DNA of 19,017 nt from assembly GCA_964399665.1 (NCBI GenBank), contig CAYNSI010000016.1, positions 1 to 19,017 of the forward strand. The letters are read 5' to 3'. A program made the position numbers and the translations under genes. Under the pieces are notes generated by a model. That model was not told where the DNA came from. It saw only the letters and a program-made list of their open reading frames with translations, and did not search any database. Within the stretch, counting starts at the first letter, position 1, and each line of letters begins with the position of its first letter. Origin of the DNA: Avisuccinivibrio_A sp964399665 (lineage in GTDB: Bacteria > Pseudomonadota > Gammaproteobacteria > Enterobacterales > Succinivibrionaceae). Shown here piece after piece: positions 1 through 7,533 of this stretch.

Positions 1-2
1 AG

Positions 3-197
3 GAGGGCAAAGCACAGTTTTTAGATCGCAAGTACGCTGATTTGATTGAGCCTCTTATCATTGTTCCCTGCGTCATGGTGATCGTCAAAGAGCAGCAGAA
101 GGATGAACAAAGAACACCTTCAATGCTCAAAGAAGTGGTGCGCTTAGAAGAGCTGTCTTTAACTCAAGAGCAGCTTGACAAGCTTAAAGCTCGATGA
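3..197 (+). CDS. C-terminal 64 residues of an unidentified protein, cut by the window edge
   Basis: One frame is open from the first bases of the window to a TGA at 195-197 and has no start codon that must be used, so it is read as the end of a gene beginning before the window. The visible part has a hydrophobic stretch (IEPLIIVPCVMVIV) followed by a charged tail rich in Lys, Glu and Gln ending LTQEQLDKLKAR. I do not recognise the family. Its position beside a transposase copy allows it to be a transposon-linked gene or a host gene interrupted nearby. Nothing in the 224 bases that follow continues it. Confidence 0.4.
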   Translation, partial: EGKAQFLDRKYADLIEPLIIVPCVMVIVKEQQKDEQRTPSMLKEVVRLEELSLTQEQLDKLKAR

Positions 198-367
198 GTC
201 CAAAGAAAAGAGCCGCACTTGGGGTTTTGTGGCGCATCAGGCAATGTGGATCTTAAGCTGCGCCCTTGGCAGGCATGTGTTAACTTGCTCTAAACCGATC
301 CTTACAAAGGCTTTTTTACAAGAGACCTGCAGCCGAAATCAGATCGATACTATTTTTGATTTTGACA

Positions 368-387
368 TTATGTTGAATTCAACATAA
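368..387. repeat. Perfect 20-bp palindrome
   Basis: The sequence TTATGTTGAATTCAACATAA equals its own reverse complement over all 20 bases, with an EcoRI-type GAATTC at its centre. It lies 34 bases beyond the stop codon of the minus-strand transposase gene. With no loop it fits a dimeric-protein binding site or a transposon-end element better than a terminator hairpin. No protein can be assigned from the sequence. Confidence 0.6.
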
Positions 388-421
388 GTGCAAGAAACGA
401 ACAGTATTTGGCTTTTGGCAA

Positions 422-2257
422 TTAGATCTTTTTGCGCGACTGTGCCACATTTTTAGTCATAAGAGACTCGGTGATAAGGTGGCAGTCAAATCTCATGTCC
501 ATAAGTCTTTGTATAGTATCGGTAAAATCTGTCCTGGTAAAGCTTCCGGTAAAATGGCGGCCAAGTTTAGTGACCCGCATCTTCCTTAATTGCTGGATGA
601 TGTCATGGGTGCTGAATGATTGTTTTCTCTTGTCATCAATAAGCTTTTGCAAAGTTCTAATTACGGTAAGTGCCATAAAACATATAATGGAGTGAGCTAA
701 GATCTCATCTTCGGTTTTTAAAAAAATAGGTCTTGCTTTAAATTCGGTTTTAAGAAAACGGAATGACTCTTCTATCTGCCAAAGCTCCTGACCAATTTGG
801 GCGATTTCACGGGCACTTTTTTGATATTTATTAAAGCTGGTACTGACCACAAAAAAGCCGTCAAAAGAGCTTTGTAATAAGATTTCCTCTCTATCAAGCT
901 CAAACTTTATCTCGCCCCAGGGATCTTTAGTATCACTTACTTTAATATAGCGGGTTACATCATTGGTCTTATTAAGATCGGCTTTTTTAACAGCTCTTTG
1001 TTTGATAAGCTTAACAGCCATTTCTAAATCGCGGGCGCGTTTTCTTTGCATGAAATTTTTATGATTAACTGAGTAAGACACGATAAGTCTTTGGAGCTTT
1101 GAAGAGTCCTTATCAATAACTATATATCTTTCTTTATAGTAAAGACGGTTGAGGTTATCCGGATCTCCTTCATCAATATCATCAAGAGAGAACAGCCCAT
1201 CGAGATCATTACAGCGCCAGCCGTTGAGTGCCAGATCCTGATAGGAAACATCAGGATTTTCACCCCGCCTTATAGGCTGGGACATAAGAGATCTGCCGGG
1301 ATTAAGAGTCCATTCTTGTAATTTTTGATCCAAAGATTTTACAGGCCTAATCATAATAAAGGCCTGATCCATATTAGGATTTAGCACTGTTGTGGCAGTT
1401 TGATGCAGACTTGCTTCTGCGCATATGACAAGGGTGGAGTTTGCGCTTTGAAAGTCTTTTATGATCTGCTCTTCAAGAGCGGTGGTAGTTTTTTTCTTTT
1501 TGCCGCATCCTGAAATTATGTTAAGAGCAAGGGGGATAAAACTGCCATCCATAAACAATCCCATTTGCACCACAGGATTGGGGCGGTTTTCCAAAAATTG
1601 CCCGTATTGGCGGACTTCGTCGGCTTCGGGGATTTCAAAATAGAAGTTAGAGCAATAGTAGTAGAGCATATCGGTACTATGCTTGGCAATATCAGATTTT
1701 GCTTCATAAATACAGTTTTGAATAAAGTCATTTTCTCTTATCGTAACTTCCAAAGCGCGGTAGACTGCGTGCAGGCTGTAAGTTGGAGTCTCAAAATGAT
1801 CATTGCCATAAAAGTCAAGAGATCCCCCCTTAGATTTTGGGGCCAGGATCCTTGCATAAATTAGATCCGCTAAAATATTGCCGTAATCGTAGTAAAAACT
1901 GTGGCGTTTTGTGATCTCTGCGATGATCTTTTCAAAGCCTAAGCTATAGAGGATCTTTCTTAGAAACATATAGCCGACATTAAGAGAGCGTACTTCGCCT
2001 TTTTTATATGAAATATCAGCCTCAAGCTCTAAATTAATAGCAATAGGTAAATTCGACTTTTTTTTAGCGTTTAGCTCTTTTACATACTCTTTTGCCCATT
2101 GTTCAACATCAACCTCCTTACCAAGCTTTTCTTGAAGTTCTGCAAGAGAACCAAGCTTGGCGACAATACGGGTGGTGGATTTACCATTACGATCTCTGAA
2201 AGATTCACCCAGATAGAAGATAGTAGAGTTTTTCCCTTTTGAAATGCACAACTTCAT
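422..2257 (-). CDS. IS1634-family transposase, probably catalytically impaired
   Basis: The 611-residue product has the usual length and order for this DDE transposase family: an N-terminal domain with the IVAKLGSL segment (31-38), then the RNase H-like core. Recognisable core motifs are NRPNPVVQMGLFMDG (224-238) and IEESFRFLKTEFKARP (495-510), the latter with the catalytic Glu. The segment normally read as YYDxTNxYFE is here YYYCSNFYFE, so the first catalytic Asp is Tyr201. The segment normally ending in DAGL is CAEASL, putting Glu281 where the second Asp is expected. The PGN-like loop after the first core strand is replaced by SGCGKKKK (249-256). The frame is nonetheless intact from ATG to stop. 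It is either a decaying copy or a member of a divergent sub-branch. The consensus is from memory, without an alignment. Confidence 0.85.
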   Translation of the reverse strand: MKLCISKGKNSTIFYLGESFRDRNGKSTTRIVAKLGSLAELQEKLGKEVDVEQWAKEYVKELNAKKKSNLPIAINLELEADISYKKGEVRSLNVGYMFLRKILYSLGFEKIIAEITKRHSFYYDYGNILADLIYARILAPKSKGGSLDFYGNDHFETPTYSLHAVYRALEVTIRENDFIQNCIYEAKSDIAKHSTDMLYYYCSNFYFEIPEADEVRQYGQFLENRPNPVVQMGLFMDGSFIPLALNIISGCGKKKKTTTALEEQIIKDFQSANSTLVICAEASLHQTATTVLNPNMDQAFIMIRPVKSLDQKLQEWTLNPGRSLMSQPIRRGENPDVSYQDLALNGWRCNDLDGLFSLDDIDEGDPDNLNRLYYKERYIVIDKDSSKLQRLIVSYSVNHKNFMQRKRARDLEMAVKLIKQRAVKKADLNKTNDVTRYIKVSDTKDPWGEIKFELDREEILLQSSFDGFFVVSTSFNKYQKSAREIAQIGQELWQIEESFRFLKTEFKARPIFLKTEDEILAHSIICFMALTVIRTLQKLIDDKRKQSFSTHDIIQQLRKMRVTKLGRHFTGSFTRTDFTDTIQRLMDMRFDCHLITESLMTKNVAQSRKKI

Positions 2258-2289
2258 GAGCTTTTCCTTAACCAGAAAGGAATCTTAAT
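422..2289 (-). mobile_element. IS1634-family insertion sequence, ends not resolved
   Basis: The element is defined by its transposase gene. The upstream (right) end runs into the N gap, so its terminal inverted repeat cannot be paired with a left end. No convincing inverted repeat or target duplication could be found by eye, and the left boundary may lie anywhere below 422. A scaffold gap directly at one end of an IS is what short-read assembly produces when the element is multicopy, which suggests relatives elsewhere in the genome. Confidence 0.6.
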
Positions 2290-2389
2290 NNNNNNNNNNN
2301 NNNNNNNNNNNNNNNNNNNNNNNNNNNNNNNNNNNNNNNNNNNNNNNNNNNNNNNNNNNNNNNNNNNNNNNNNNNNNNNNNNNNNNNNN
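2290..2389. other. 100-base assembly gap (run of N)
   Basis: Exactly 100 N separate the transposase end from the catabolic cluster. A round 100 is a conventional placeholder, so the true distance is unknown and so is adjacency of the two flanks. Any regulator gene of the catabolic cluster could be hidden or displaced here. Confidence 0.97.
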
Positions 2390-2633
2390 GTACCAATATA
2401 GCTACATATTACTATAACTTGTGTTAGATAAAATGCTGTGCTCTGCCTGTTGTTTATCGTGTAAGTTTAGAGGGGTAAATTCTCTTTGACTAAAGCTCAT
2501 TCTTAAAATTATGGGATGAATACATTATATTGCTTCATATAGCTACAAAATATCAGGGCTTCACCACATTAATTTATCTTTAATAACATATAGTTAATTC
2601 ACATTAGGCGCTATACAACCCAAAAGAATATTT

Positions 2634-2699
2634 TGTGATCATAAGCAAAGAATCCTTAACCTCGGTGCGTATACTGAACACAAAAGTTAAGGTGCGTAT
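2634..2699 (+). promoter_or_regulatory. Candidate CRP-dependent promoter with nested operator-like repeats
   Basis: Upstream of the dehydrogenase, TGTGATCATAAGCAAA (2634-2649) matches 8 of the 10 conserved positions of the CRP consensus. A -10 box TATACT lies at 2670-2675 with no good -35. If transcription starts near 2683 the CRP site is centred at -41.5, the class II position. Around it, CCTTAAC (2654-2660) and GTTAAGG (2686-2692) form a 7-bp inverted repeat, and GGTGCGTAT occurs twice (2664-2672 and 2691-2699). The paired repeats suggest a second, substrate-specific regulator. The rest of 2390-2633 is AT-rich with no gene visible. All assignments are by eye. Confidence 0.45.
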
Positions 2700-2726
2700 T
2701 GTCACAAAATTATAGGAGTTATATTC

Positions 2727-3764
2727 ATGAGAGCAGTTGTTCTTAGAGGGCCGAATCAGTTTGCTCCTGAGGAGCTTCCCATCCCAGAGATAAATGATGA
2801 TGAAATCCTGCTGGAGATGAAAGCTGCTGCCATATGCGGTACGGATATGCGCATATTAACCGGCAAAAAGACCAAAGGCGTGCGTTACCCATCAGTTATC
2901 GGTCATGAGATTTGCGGAATAGTAGCCAAAGCAGGCGCTAATGTTAAAGGTTATGCCAAAGGTGACAGGGTGGCAGTTGCTAATGTCATTCCCTGCCATC
3001 ATTGCAGCAGCTGCCTTCGCGGGCGCACTAATGCCTGTATTAATCGCCAGGCTATAGGATACGAGTTTGACGGGGGCTTTGAAGAATATCTTAGGATCCC
3101 CAAAATTTGTATTGAAAGCGGCAATGTTGTAAAGCTTCCTAACCATGTTTCTTTTGCGGCAGGGGCACTCATTGAGCCTTTGGCATGCTGCATTCGCGGT
3201 TTAAGAAATGCAGGAACCGGCTTTAATGATGACGTCTTGATTGTCGGTGCTGGCCCCATAGGGCTTTTCCATATTCAGTTGTCAAAGATTTCAGGAGCCC
3301 GTAAGGTAATAGTCAGTGAGCCTAATGAGCAGCGCAGAAAGGTAGCCAAAGAACTGGGTGCTGATATCGTGGTAGATCCTACCAAAGAAAATTTGGAGGA
3401 GATAGTTAAGAGAGAAACTGATGGTCTTGGCATGGATATCATTGTGATGGCCATAGGAGTACCTCCTCTTGTTAATCCTACCTTAAAGCTTTGTAAGAAG
3501 GGCGGCACGGTTAATTTGTTTGCAGGTTTTGCAGGAACCGGAGAGTGTCAGGTTGAGGTTAATACCATCCACTACAACGAGATCAATGTTAATGGCAGCA
3601 CCGCTTATAAGCTTGAAGACTACCTTGCAGCTGCAGATATGGTCAAAAACGGCAAAATTGACGCTGACAAGATCGTAACTCACAAGTTTAAAATTGATGA
3701 CTTCCAAAAAGCCTACGAGGTATGTGTCGCAGGGACCGGCTTGAAAGTCATTATTGAGCCTTAA
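2727..3764 (+). CDS. Zinc-dependent medium-chain dehydrogenase (polyol/sugar-acid type)
   Basis: The 345-residue protein is a typical zinc MDR enzyme of the sorbitol/threonine/L-idonate dehydrogenase group. Catalytic zinc ligands are visible as Cys37 (AAAICGTD), His60-Glu61 (GHE) and Glu150 (IEP). The structural zinc lobe has Cys90, 93, 96 and 104. The Rossmann motif GAGPIG is at 174-179, and an acidic residue ending the second strand (VSEPNEQ) favours NAD over NADP. A ribosome site AGGAG sits 9 bases before the ATG. It is first in the cluster, 57 bases before the aldolase gene. I infer it oxidises a secondary hydroxyl of the imported compound to a ketone so that kinase and aldolase can act. 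The family is certain, the substrate is not. Confidence 0.9.
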   Translation: MRAVVLRGPNQFAPEELPIPEINDDEILLEMKAAAICGTDMRILTGKKTKGVRYPSVIGHEICGIVAKAGANVKGYAKGDRVAVANVIPCHHCSSCLRGRTNACINRQAIGYEFDGGFEEYLRIPKICIESGNVVKLPNHVSFAAGALIEPLACCIRGLRNAGTGFNDDVLIVGAGPIGLFHIQLSKISGARKVIVSEPNEQRRKVAKELGADIVVDPTKENLEEIVKRETDGLGMDIIVMAIGVPPLVNPTLKLCKKGGTVNLFAGFAGTGECQVEVNTIHYNEINVNGSTAYKLEDYLAAADMVKNGKIDADKIVTHKFKIDDFQKAYEVCVAGTGLKVIIEP

Positions 3765-3821
3765 GTTAAGGCAAAAAGTTAACTAAATTAATTTTCAATT
3801 ACTTAAAAGAGGATTTTTATT

Positions 3822-4664
3822 ATGGCTATGTTAGGTAAAGCAGTTCGTATGAGTCGTTTGGTCAACCCCAAGAGCAATAAGATGATGGCCATTACCGTTG
3901 ATCATGCGATCTCCCGCGGCATTGCTCCTATGACAGGCTTGCATCGCATTCAAGAAACCATAGATAAGATCATAGTTGGTCGTCCTGATGCGATGACCAT
4001 GACTAAAGGGATTGCCGAAGACTGCATGTGGCAGCACGCAGGCAAAGTGTCCATTTTGATGAAGATTTCAAACTATTCTCCTGTAGCTCCTACCAATGAC
4101 ACTGTTTTTGGTACTGTTGATGAAGCAATCCGCATGGGTGCAGATGCAGTTTCTATGGGTGCTATGACTTTAGGTGATTTTCAGGGGCAACAATTTGAAA
4201 AGATTGGTCAGATTGCAGATGAGTGCGCTATTAAGGGGATGCCTTTGATAGGACATGTCTATCCAAAAGGTGAGAGTGTTCCTGCTGATAAGCGCACCGC
4301 CTGGGAAAATATTGCTTATTGCTGCCGCAGTGCCTGTGAGCTTGGTATGGATATTGTGAAAACCACCTACACCGGAGATCCTGACTCAATGGCCAAAGTG
4401 GTTGCCTGTGTTCCAAGCCAGTTCCGCGTGGTAATTCAAGGCGGGGATGCCTGCAAGACTCTTGATGATTATCTGCAAATGACCCGTGATGCCATGGATT
4501 GCGGCGTAGGCGGTGTTACCATGGGCCGTTTTGTCTGGGATTATAAGGATGTCTCAGCTTTAGTGGTTGCTTTGCGCTACATCGTCCATGAAGGCTATAC
4601 CGTAAAGCAGGCCAAAGAACTGCTGGCTCAACTTGAGAATGATAAGAACTACGACAAGTTCTAA
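3822..4664 (+). CDS. DhnA/DeoC-superfamily class I (Schiff-base) aldolase
   Basis: The 280-residue protein belongs to the family of archaeal-type fructose-bisphosphate aldolase, ADH synthase and LsrF. The predicted Schiff-base lysine is Lys180 in DIVKTTYTGD. Asp27 (VDHA) and Tyr147 (GHVYPKG) match the Asp24/Tyr146/Lys177 catalytic set of archaeal class I aldolase with a near-constant offset. The phosphate-binding loops IQGGDA (205-210) and GVGGVTMGR are present. LsrF, which resembles it at the N-terminus (RLSRIFNPK against RMSRLVNPK), lacks the Tyr segment as I recall it, so an aldolase is more likely than an LsrF-type thiolase. The ribosome site AGAGGA precedes the ATG. The neighbouring kinase suggests cleavage of a ketose-phosphate-like compound to dihydroxyacetone phosphate plus an aldehyde. 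The exact substrate cannot be read. Confidence 0.85.
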   Translation: MAMLGKAVRMSRLVNPKSNKMMAITVDHAISRGIAPMTGLHRIQETIDKIIVGRPDAMTMTKGIAEDCMWQHAGKVSILMKISNYSPVAPTNDTVFGTVDEAIRMGADAVSMGAMTLGDFQGQQFEKIGQIADECAIKGMPLIGHVYPKGESVPADKRTAWENIAYCCRSACELGMDIVKTTYTGDPDSMAKVVACVPSQFRVVIQGGDACKTLDDYLQMTRDAMDCGVGGVTMGRFVWDYKDVSALVVALRYIVHEGYTVKQAKELLAQLENDKNYDKF

Positions 4665-4681
4665 AAAGCTGCTTTAAAACT

Positions 4682-4760
4682 CCTTGGTAAACGGCCTCTT
4701 GTTATTAAAGGACAAGTTTACCAGGGAGGGTGGCAATCAGCCTTTTAAGAAGGCTTGATT
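4682..4760 (+). promoter_or_regulatory. Two consecutive stem-loops between aldolase and kinase genes
   Basis: TGGTAAAC (4685-4692) pairs with GTTTACCA (4716-4723), and the stem can be lengthened to 11 bp at 4682-4726 with one G-U pair. A second hairpin pairs AATCAGCCTT (4735-4744) with AAGGCTTGATT (4750-4760), with one bulge. Neither is followed by a good T-run, so they look more like mRNA processing or partial-attenuation structures than full terminators. They may lower kinase expression relative to the first two genes. No separate promoter is evident in this 182-base gap. Confidence 0.5.
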
Positions 4761-4846
4761 GTTTAAAAGAGGTTGTACAGCTTAAAAGAAAATTCTGGCG
4801 CTTTTGTTTTAAGTTGTAAGACTGCAAACAAGGATAAGGAGTATAA

Positions 4847-6385
4847 GTGAGTTCTTCCTATCTTTTAGGTGTTGATATTGGTACGTCCAGCATCAAGACG
4901 GTGATTATCGACACAGGGGCTAAAGTTATAGCAGAGGAGACGGATTCTTATCGTCTTATTAATCCTGACCAGGTATCGGTACAGATAGATGTTGCCGACA
5001 TGTGGCGGGCCTTTATAAGAACAGTAAGTACCATCGTCAGCAAAAAAAAGATAGATCCAGCCCAAATCCAAGCTATCGGGATCTCCTGTTTGTGTCCTGG
5101 TCTGGTGGCTCTTGATGCCTCCGGTAATCCACTGATAGATCCTATTATCTATTCTGACCGAAGAAGCACTCAGGAAGCTGCGATCTTTCGGGATAAGATA
5201 GGGGTTGATAAACTTTTTAAAATTACAGCCAACGGACCTATGGCAGGGGCCATGTCAGGAACTTCAATGCTATGGATCAAGCGCAATCTTCCTGATGTTT
5301 ATGCGGCCACTAAATACTTTGGACATCTAAATACTCTTTTGGCCAATAAACTGTGCGGAGCCTTTGCAATCGATCATTCCAATGCCTCCTATACGCTGCT
5401 TTACGAGACCGTCGATCGCGGCATTTGGTCTGAAGAGCTATGTGAAGGTGTTGGTATTGATATCGAAAAATTGCCTTCATTGTGTAAATCAACTGAGGTG
5501 GTAGGTACTCTTACTGAGCAGACTCTTCTTAACTTGGGCCTTACCAAGGATACTAAGATCATCATAGGCGGCGGGGATACTGCCTGCGCTACTTTTGCCG
5601 CAGGAGTGGTAAAGCAAAAAGACGTTTGTGAGTCTGTAGGCACTACCGATGTGCTGACAGTTGCCGTAGAAAAGCCGCTTTTTTCACCAAAGTTTATTAA
5701 CCGCCGTCACGTAGTAGACGGTGCCTGGATTTACCAGGGGGCCATGTCCCATACAGGATCTTCATACTATTGGATGTATGAAAATTTCTACCAGGACTAT
5801 CATTCGGCAGGTTCTGTAAAGCAGGCTTTGCTGATGATGAATGATGATGCTGCAGAAGTCCCGCCGGGGGCAGACGGCCTGGTTTTCCTGCCCTATATGT
5901 TAGGAGAGCGAAGCCCGGTATGGGATCCATATGCCAGAGGTGAGTTTTTCGGCCTTTCCTTAAAGACCACAAGACGTGAGATGAATCGTGCAGTCCTTGA
6001 AGGCTGTGCCTACGGTTTGCGGCAAATGTTCGACATTTGTGAGGACCTCACAGGTGAGAAAGTTACCCGTTTTTCAGCTATAGGAGGCGGGGCTAAAAGT
6101 AAGATTTGGACGCAAATTAAGGCTGATATTACAGGACGCGATATTACCGTGCTTGATATGAGTGATATGGCTCCTGTAGGGGCAGCCCTGCTTGCCGGCG
6201 TTGGGGCAGGAGTATTTAAAGATACTTACGAGGCCTCGGCAAAAGTTGAAAAGTCAGTATATATGGAAGTTGAGTCCTCAGATATCGACAAGGAGGTATA
6301 CGACCGCCGCTATGAGGTCTACAAGGGACTTTATCCAAGATTAAAAGATTTATACCGGGTAAACCTCGGTATCACTGAAAAATAA
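4847..6385 (+). CDS. FGGY-family carbohydrate kinase, substrate unassigned
   Basis: The 512-residue protein has the two-domain FGGY layout. The N-terminal phosphate-binding loop is GVDIGTSSIKT (8-18). The interdomain GGGDTACA (241-248) carries the likely catalytic base Asp244. Further motifs are GLVFLPYMLGERSPVWDP (344-361) and the adenosine loop GGGAKSKIWTQIKADITG (413-430). Length and motifs are near xylulokinase, but the segment where xylulokinase has GQMHG reads SCLCPG (80-85), so it should not be named xylB. The start is GTG, chosen because AAGGAG (4836-4841) lies 5 bases ahead and GVDIGT sits at the usual distance from the N-terminus. The dctP gene follows after 28 bases. I infer it phosphorylates the keto product of the zinc dehydrogenase at a terminal carbon next to the carbonyl. 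LsrK is also an FGGY kinase, but no other Lsr genes are present. Confidence 0.88.
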   Translation: MSSSYLLGVDIGTSSIKTVIIDTGAKVIAEETDSYRLINPDQVSVQIDVADMWRAFIRTVSTIVSKKKIDPAQIQAIGISCLCPGLVALDASGNPLIDPIIYSDRRSTQEAAIFRDKIGVDKLFKITANGPMAGAMSGTSMLWIKRNLPDVYAATKYFGHLNTLLANKLCGAFAIDHSNASYTLLYETVDRGIWSEELCEGVGIDIEKLPSLCKSTEVVGTLTEQTLLNLGLTKDTKIIIGGGDTACATFAAGVVKQKDVCESVGTTDVLTVAVEKPLFSPKFINRRHVVDGAWIYQGAMSHTGSSYYWMYENFYQDYHSAGSVKQALLMMNDDAAEVPPGADGLVFLPYMLGERSPVWDPYARGEFFGLSLKTTRREMNRAVLEGCAYGLRQMFDICEDLTGEKVTRFSAIGGGAKSKIWTQIKADITGRDITVLDMSDMAPVGAALLAGVGAGVFKDTYEASAKVEKSVYMEVESSDIDKEVYDRRYEVYKGLYPRLKDLYRVNLGITEK

Positions 6386-6413
6386 CCTTGCCAAACAATA
6401 AAAGGAGATTTTT

Positions 6414-7418
6414 ATGAAAAAATTTGTAACCACTGTTTTGGCTGCTTCATTTGGCCTTGCTATGGCAGGTACAGCTGCTGCCGATTCGGTTTCTCTTAAT
6501 GTAAGCGTGCCTGATGCAGATAATTCTTATATCTTTGCTGCAGCCCAGGAGTTCAAGTCTCGTGTTGAGCAGTACTCAAACGGTGAGATTTCAATCAGGG
6601 TATTTCCTAATGGCTCACTGTACGGCGGTGATGGCAATGCTGCAGTTTCATCCTTAGGCGGCGGCTCGCTTGATATAGTGATCCTGGCAGCTTCTTTGTA
6701 TGCCAGCTTCAATCCGTCATTCTATGTAATGTCAATCCCCTATTTATTTGATGATACCAACCAGCTGCTTGATTATATAAATAGTGAAGATGGGGTAAAT
6801 CTCTTTAACTCGGTTGAGTCTATGGGGATTACCTGTATGGGGCGGTTGACCAGAAGTTTCAGACAGGTTACCAACAGCAAGCGCCCAATTAACGAGCCTT
6901 CAGATCTTGAAGGTCTGGTGATGCGCACCCCCAGCAACACTATGTATGTGGAATTTTTCAGAGCCTGCGGTGCTAATGTAACTCCAATGAATTTCAGTGA
7001 AGTTTATAACGCTTTACAGCTTGCTACCCTTGATGGACAGGAGAATCCTATCGATGTTCCTGCCACCAGCAATTTCTATGAGGTTCAAAAGTACGTTTCC
7101 ATGACCAATCATATTGCTGATGCCTGGGTAGTTGGTATGAACACTGCCAAGTTAAACAGTCTTTCTGACAGCCAGCAGCAGGCATTACGTCAGGCTGCCA
7201 GCGAATTGCAGCAATGGTATGTTGATTACCAGGCACAAAGAGATGCTGATATGCTTAAGCTTCTTGTTGACAATGGCATGGAGGCAAATGAAGTCTCTTC
7301 AGAGAATATGGCAAAATTTGTTGCTGTCTCCCAAGGACTGTACCCGGTTTTCCGTGACCTTGTAAAAGATGACGCCTTATTTGATGCTACGTTAAAGTTC
7401 GTTGGTAAGGCAGATTAA
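6414..7418 (+). CDS. dctP: TRAP transporter periplasmic substrate-binding protein (DctP family)
   Basis: The 334-residue protein starts with a clear Sec signal peptide (MKK, a hydrophobic core, then GTAAAD with cleavage about residue 23) and so acts in the periplasm, delivering ligand to the DctQ-DctM permease. The DctP signature region is intact: GLVMRTPSN (168-175), MNFSEVYNAL and DGQENP (207-212). Arg171 corresponds to Arg147 of the sialate-binding protein SiaP, which clamps the ligand carboxylate, and Arg150 (FRQVTN) to its second arginine. This favours a carboxylate such as an aldonate or uronate over a neutral polyol. The ribosome site AAGGAG is strong. The 115-base gap to dctQ holds two competing hairpins, fitting higher expression of the binding protein than of the permease. 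Confidence 0.93.
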   Translation: MKKFVTTVLAASFGLAMAGTAAADSVSLNVSVPDADNSYIFAAAQEFKSRVEQYSNGEISIRVFPNGSLYGGDGNAAVSSLGGGSLDIVILAASLYASFNPSFYVMSIPYLFDDTNQLLDYINSEDGVNLFNSVESMGITCMGRLTRSFRQVTNSKRPINEPSDLEGLVMRTPSNTMYVEFFRACGANVTPMNFSEVYNALQLATLDGQENPIDVPATSNFYEVQKYVSMTNHIADAWVVGMNTAKLNSLSDSQQQALRQAASELQQWYVDYQAQRDADMLKLLVDNGMEANEVSSENMAKFVAVSQGLYPVFRDLVKDDALFDATLKFVGKAD

Positions 7419-7454
7419 TTGGTCATTTTTTCGATAATTTTGGCTGATTTAAAA

Positions 7455-7509
7455 GGGGAACGCTGGATGAAAATCCCGTTCCTCTTCTGCCCCTAAGGTT
7501 CAGAAGAGG
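7455..7509 (+). promoter_or_regulatory. Two mutually exclusive hairpins between dctP and dctQ
   Basis: GGGGAACG (7455-7462) can pair with CGTTCCTC (7477-7484) with one G-U pair. CCTCTTCTG (7481-7489) pairs perfectly with CAGAAGAGG (7501-7509). The two stems share bases 7481-7484 and cannot form together. No T-run follows either. The likely role is to protect the dctP message from 3' decay or limit read-through into the membrane subunits. A switching role is possible but not shown. Confidence 0.6.
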
Positions 7510-7533
7510 CAGGCTAAGTTTAGGAAGATATTT

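Noticed and set aside
175..387. 70-codon plus-strand frame starting at TTG
   Set aside because: The start overlaps the end of another open frame, has no ribosome site, shows no recognisable family, and its final codons are the palindrome.
2892..3259. Antisense frames within the zinc dehydrogenase and similar frames in other genes
   Set aside because: They have no motifs or ribosome sites and lie wholly inside strongly supported genes on the other strand.
2727..6385. Lsr (AI-2) catabolic operon
   Set aside because: An FGGY kinase beside an LsrF-like protein is suggestive, but LsrACDB, LsrG and LsrR are absent, the transporter is TRAP, and the aldolase keeps a Tyr that LsrF lacks as I recall it.
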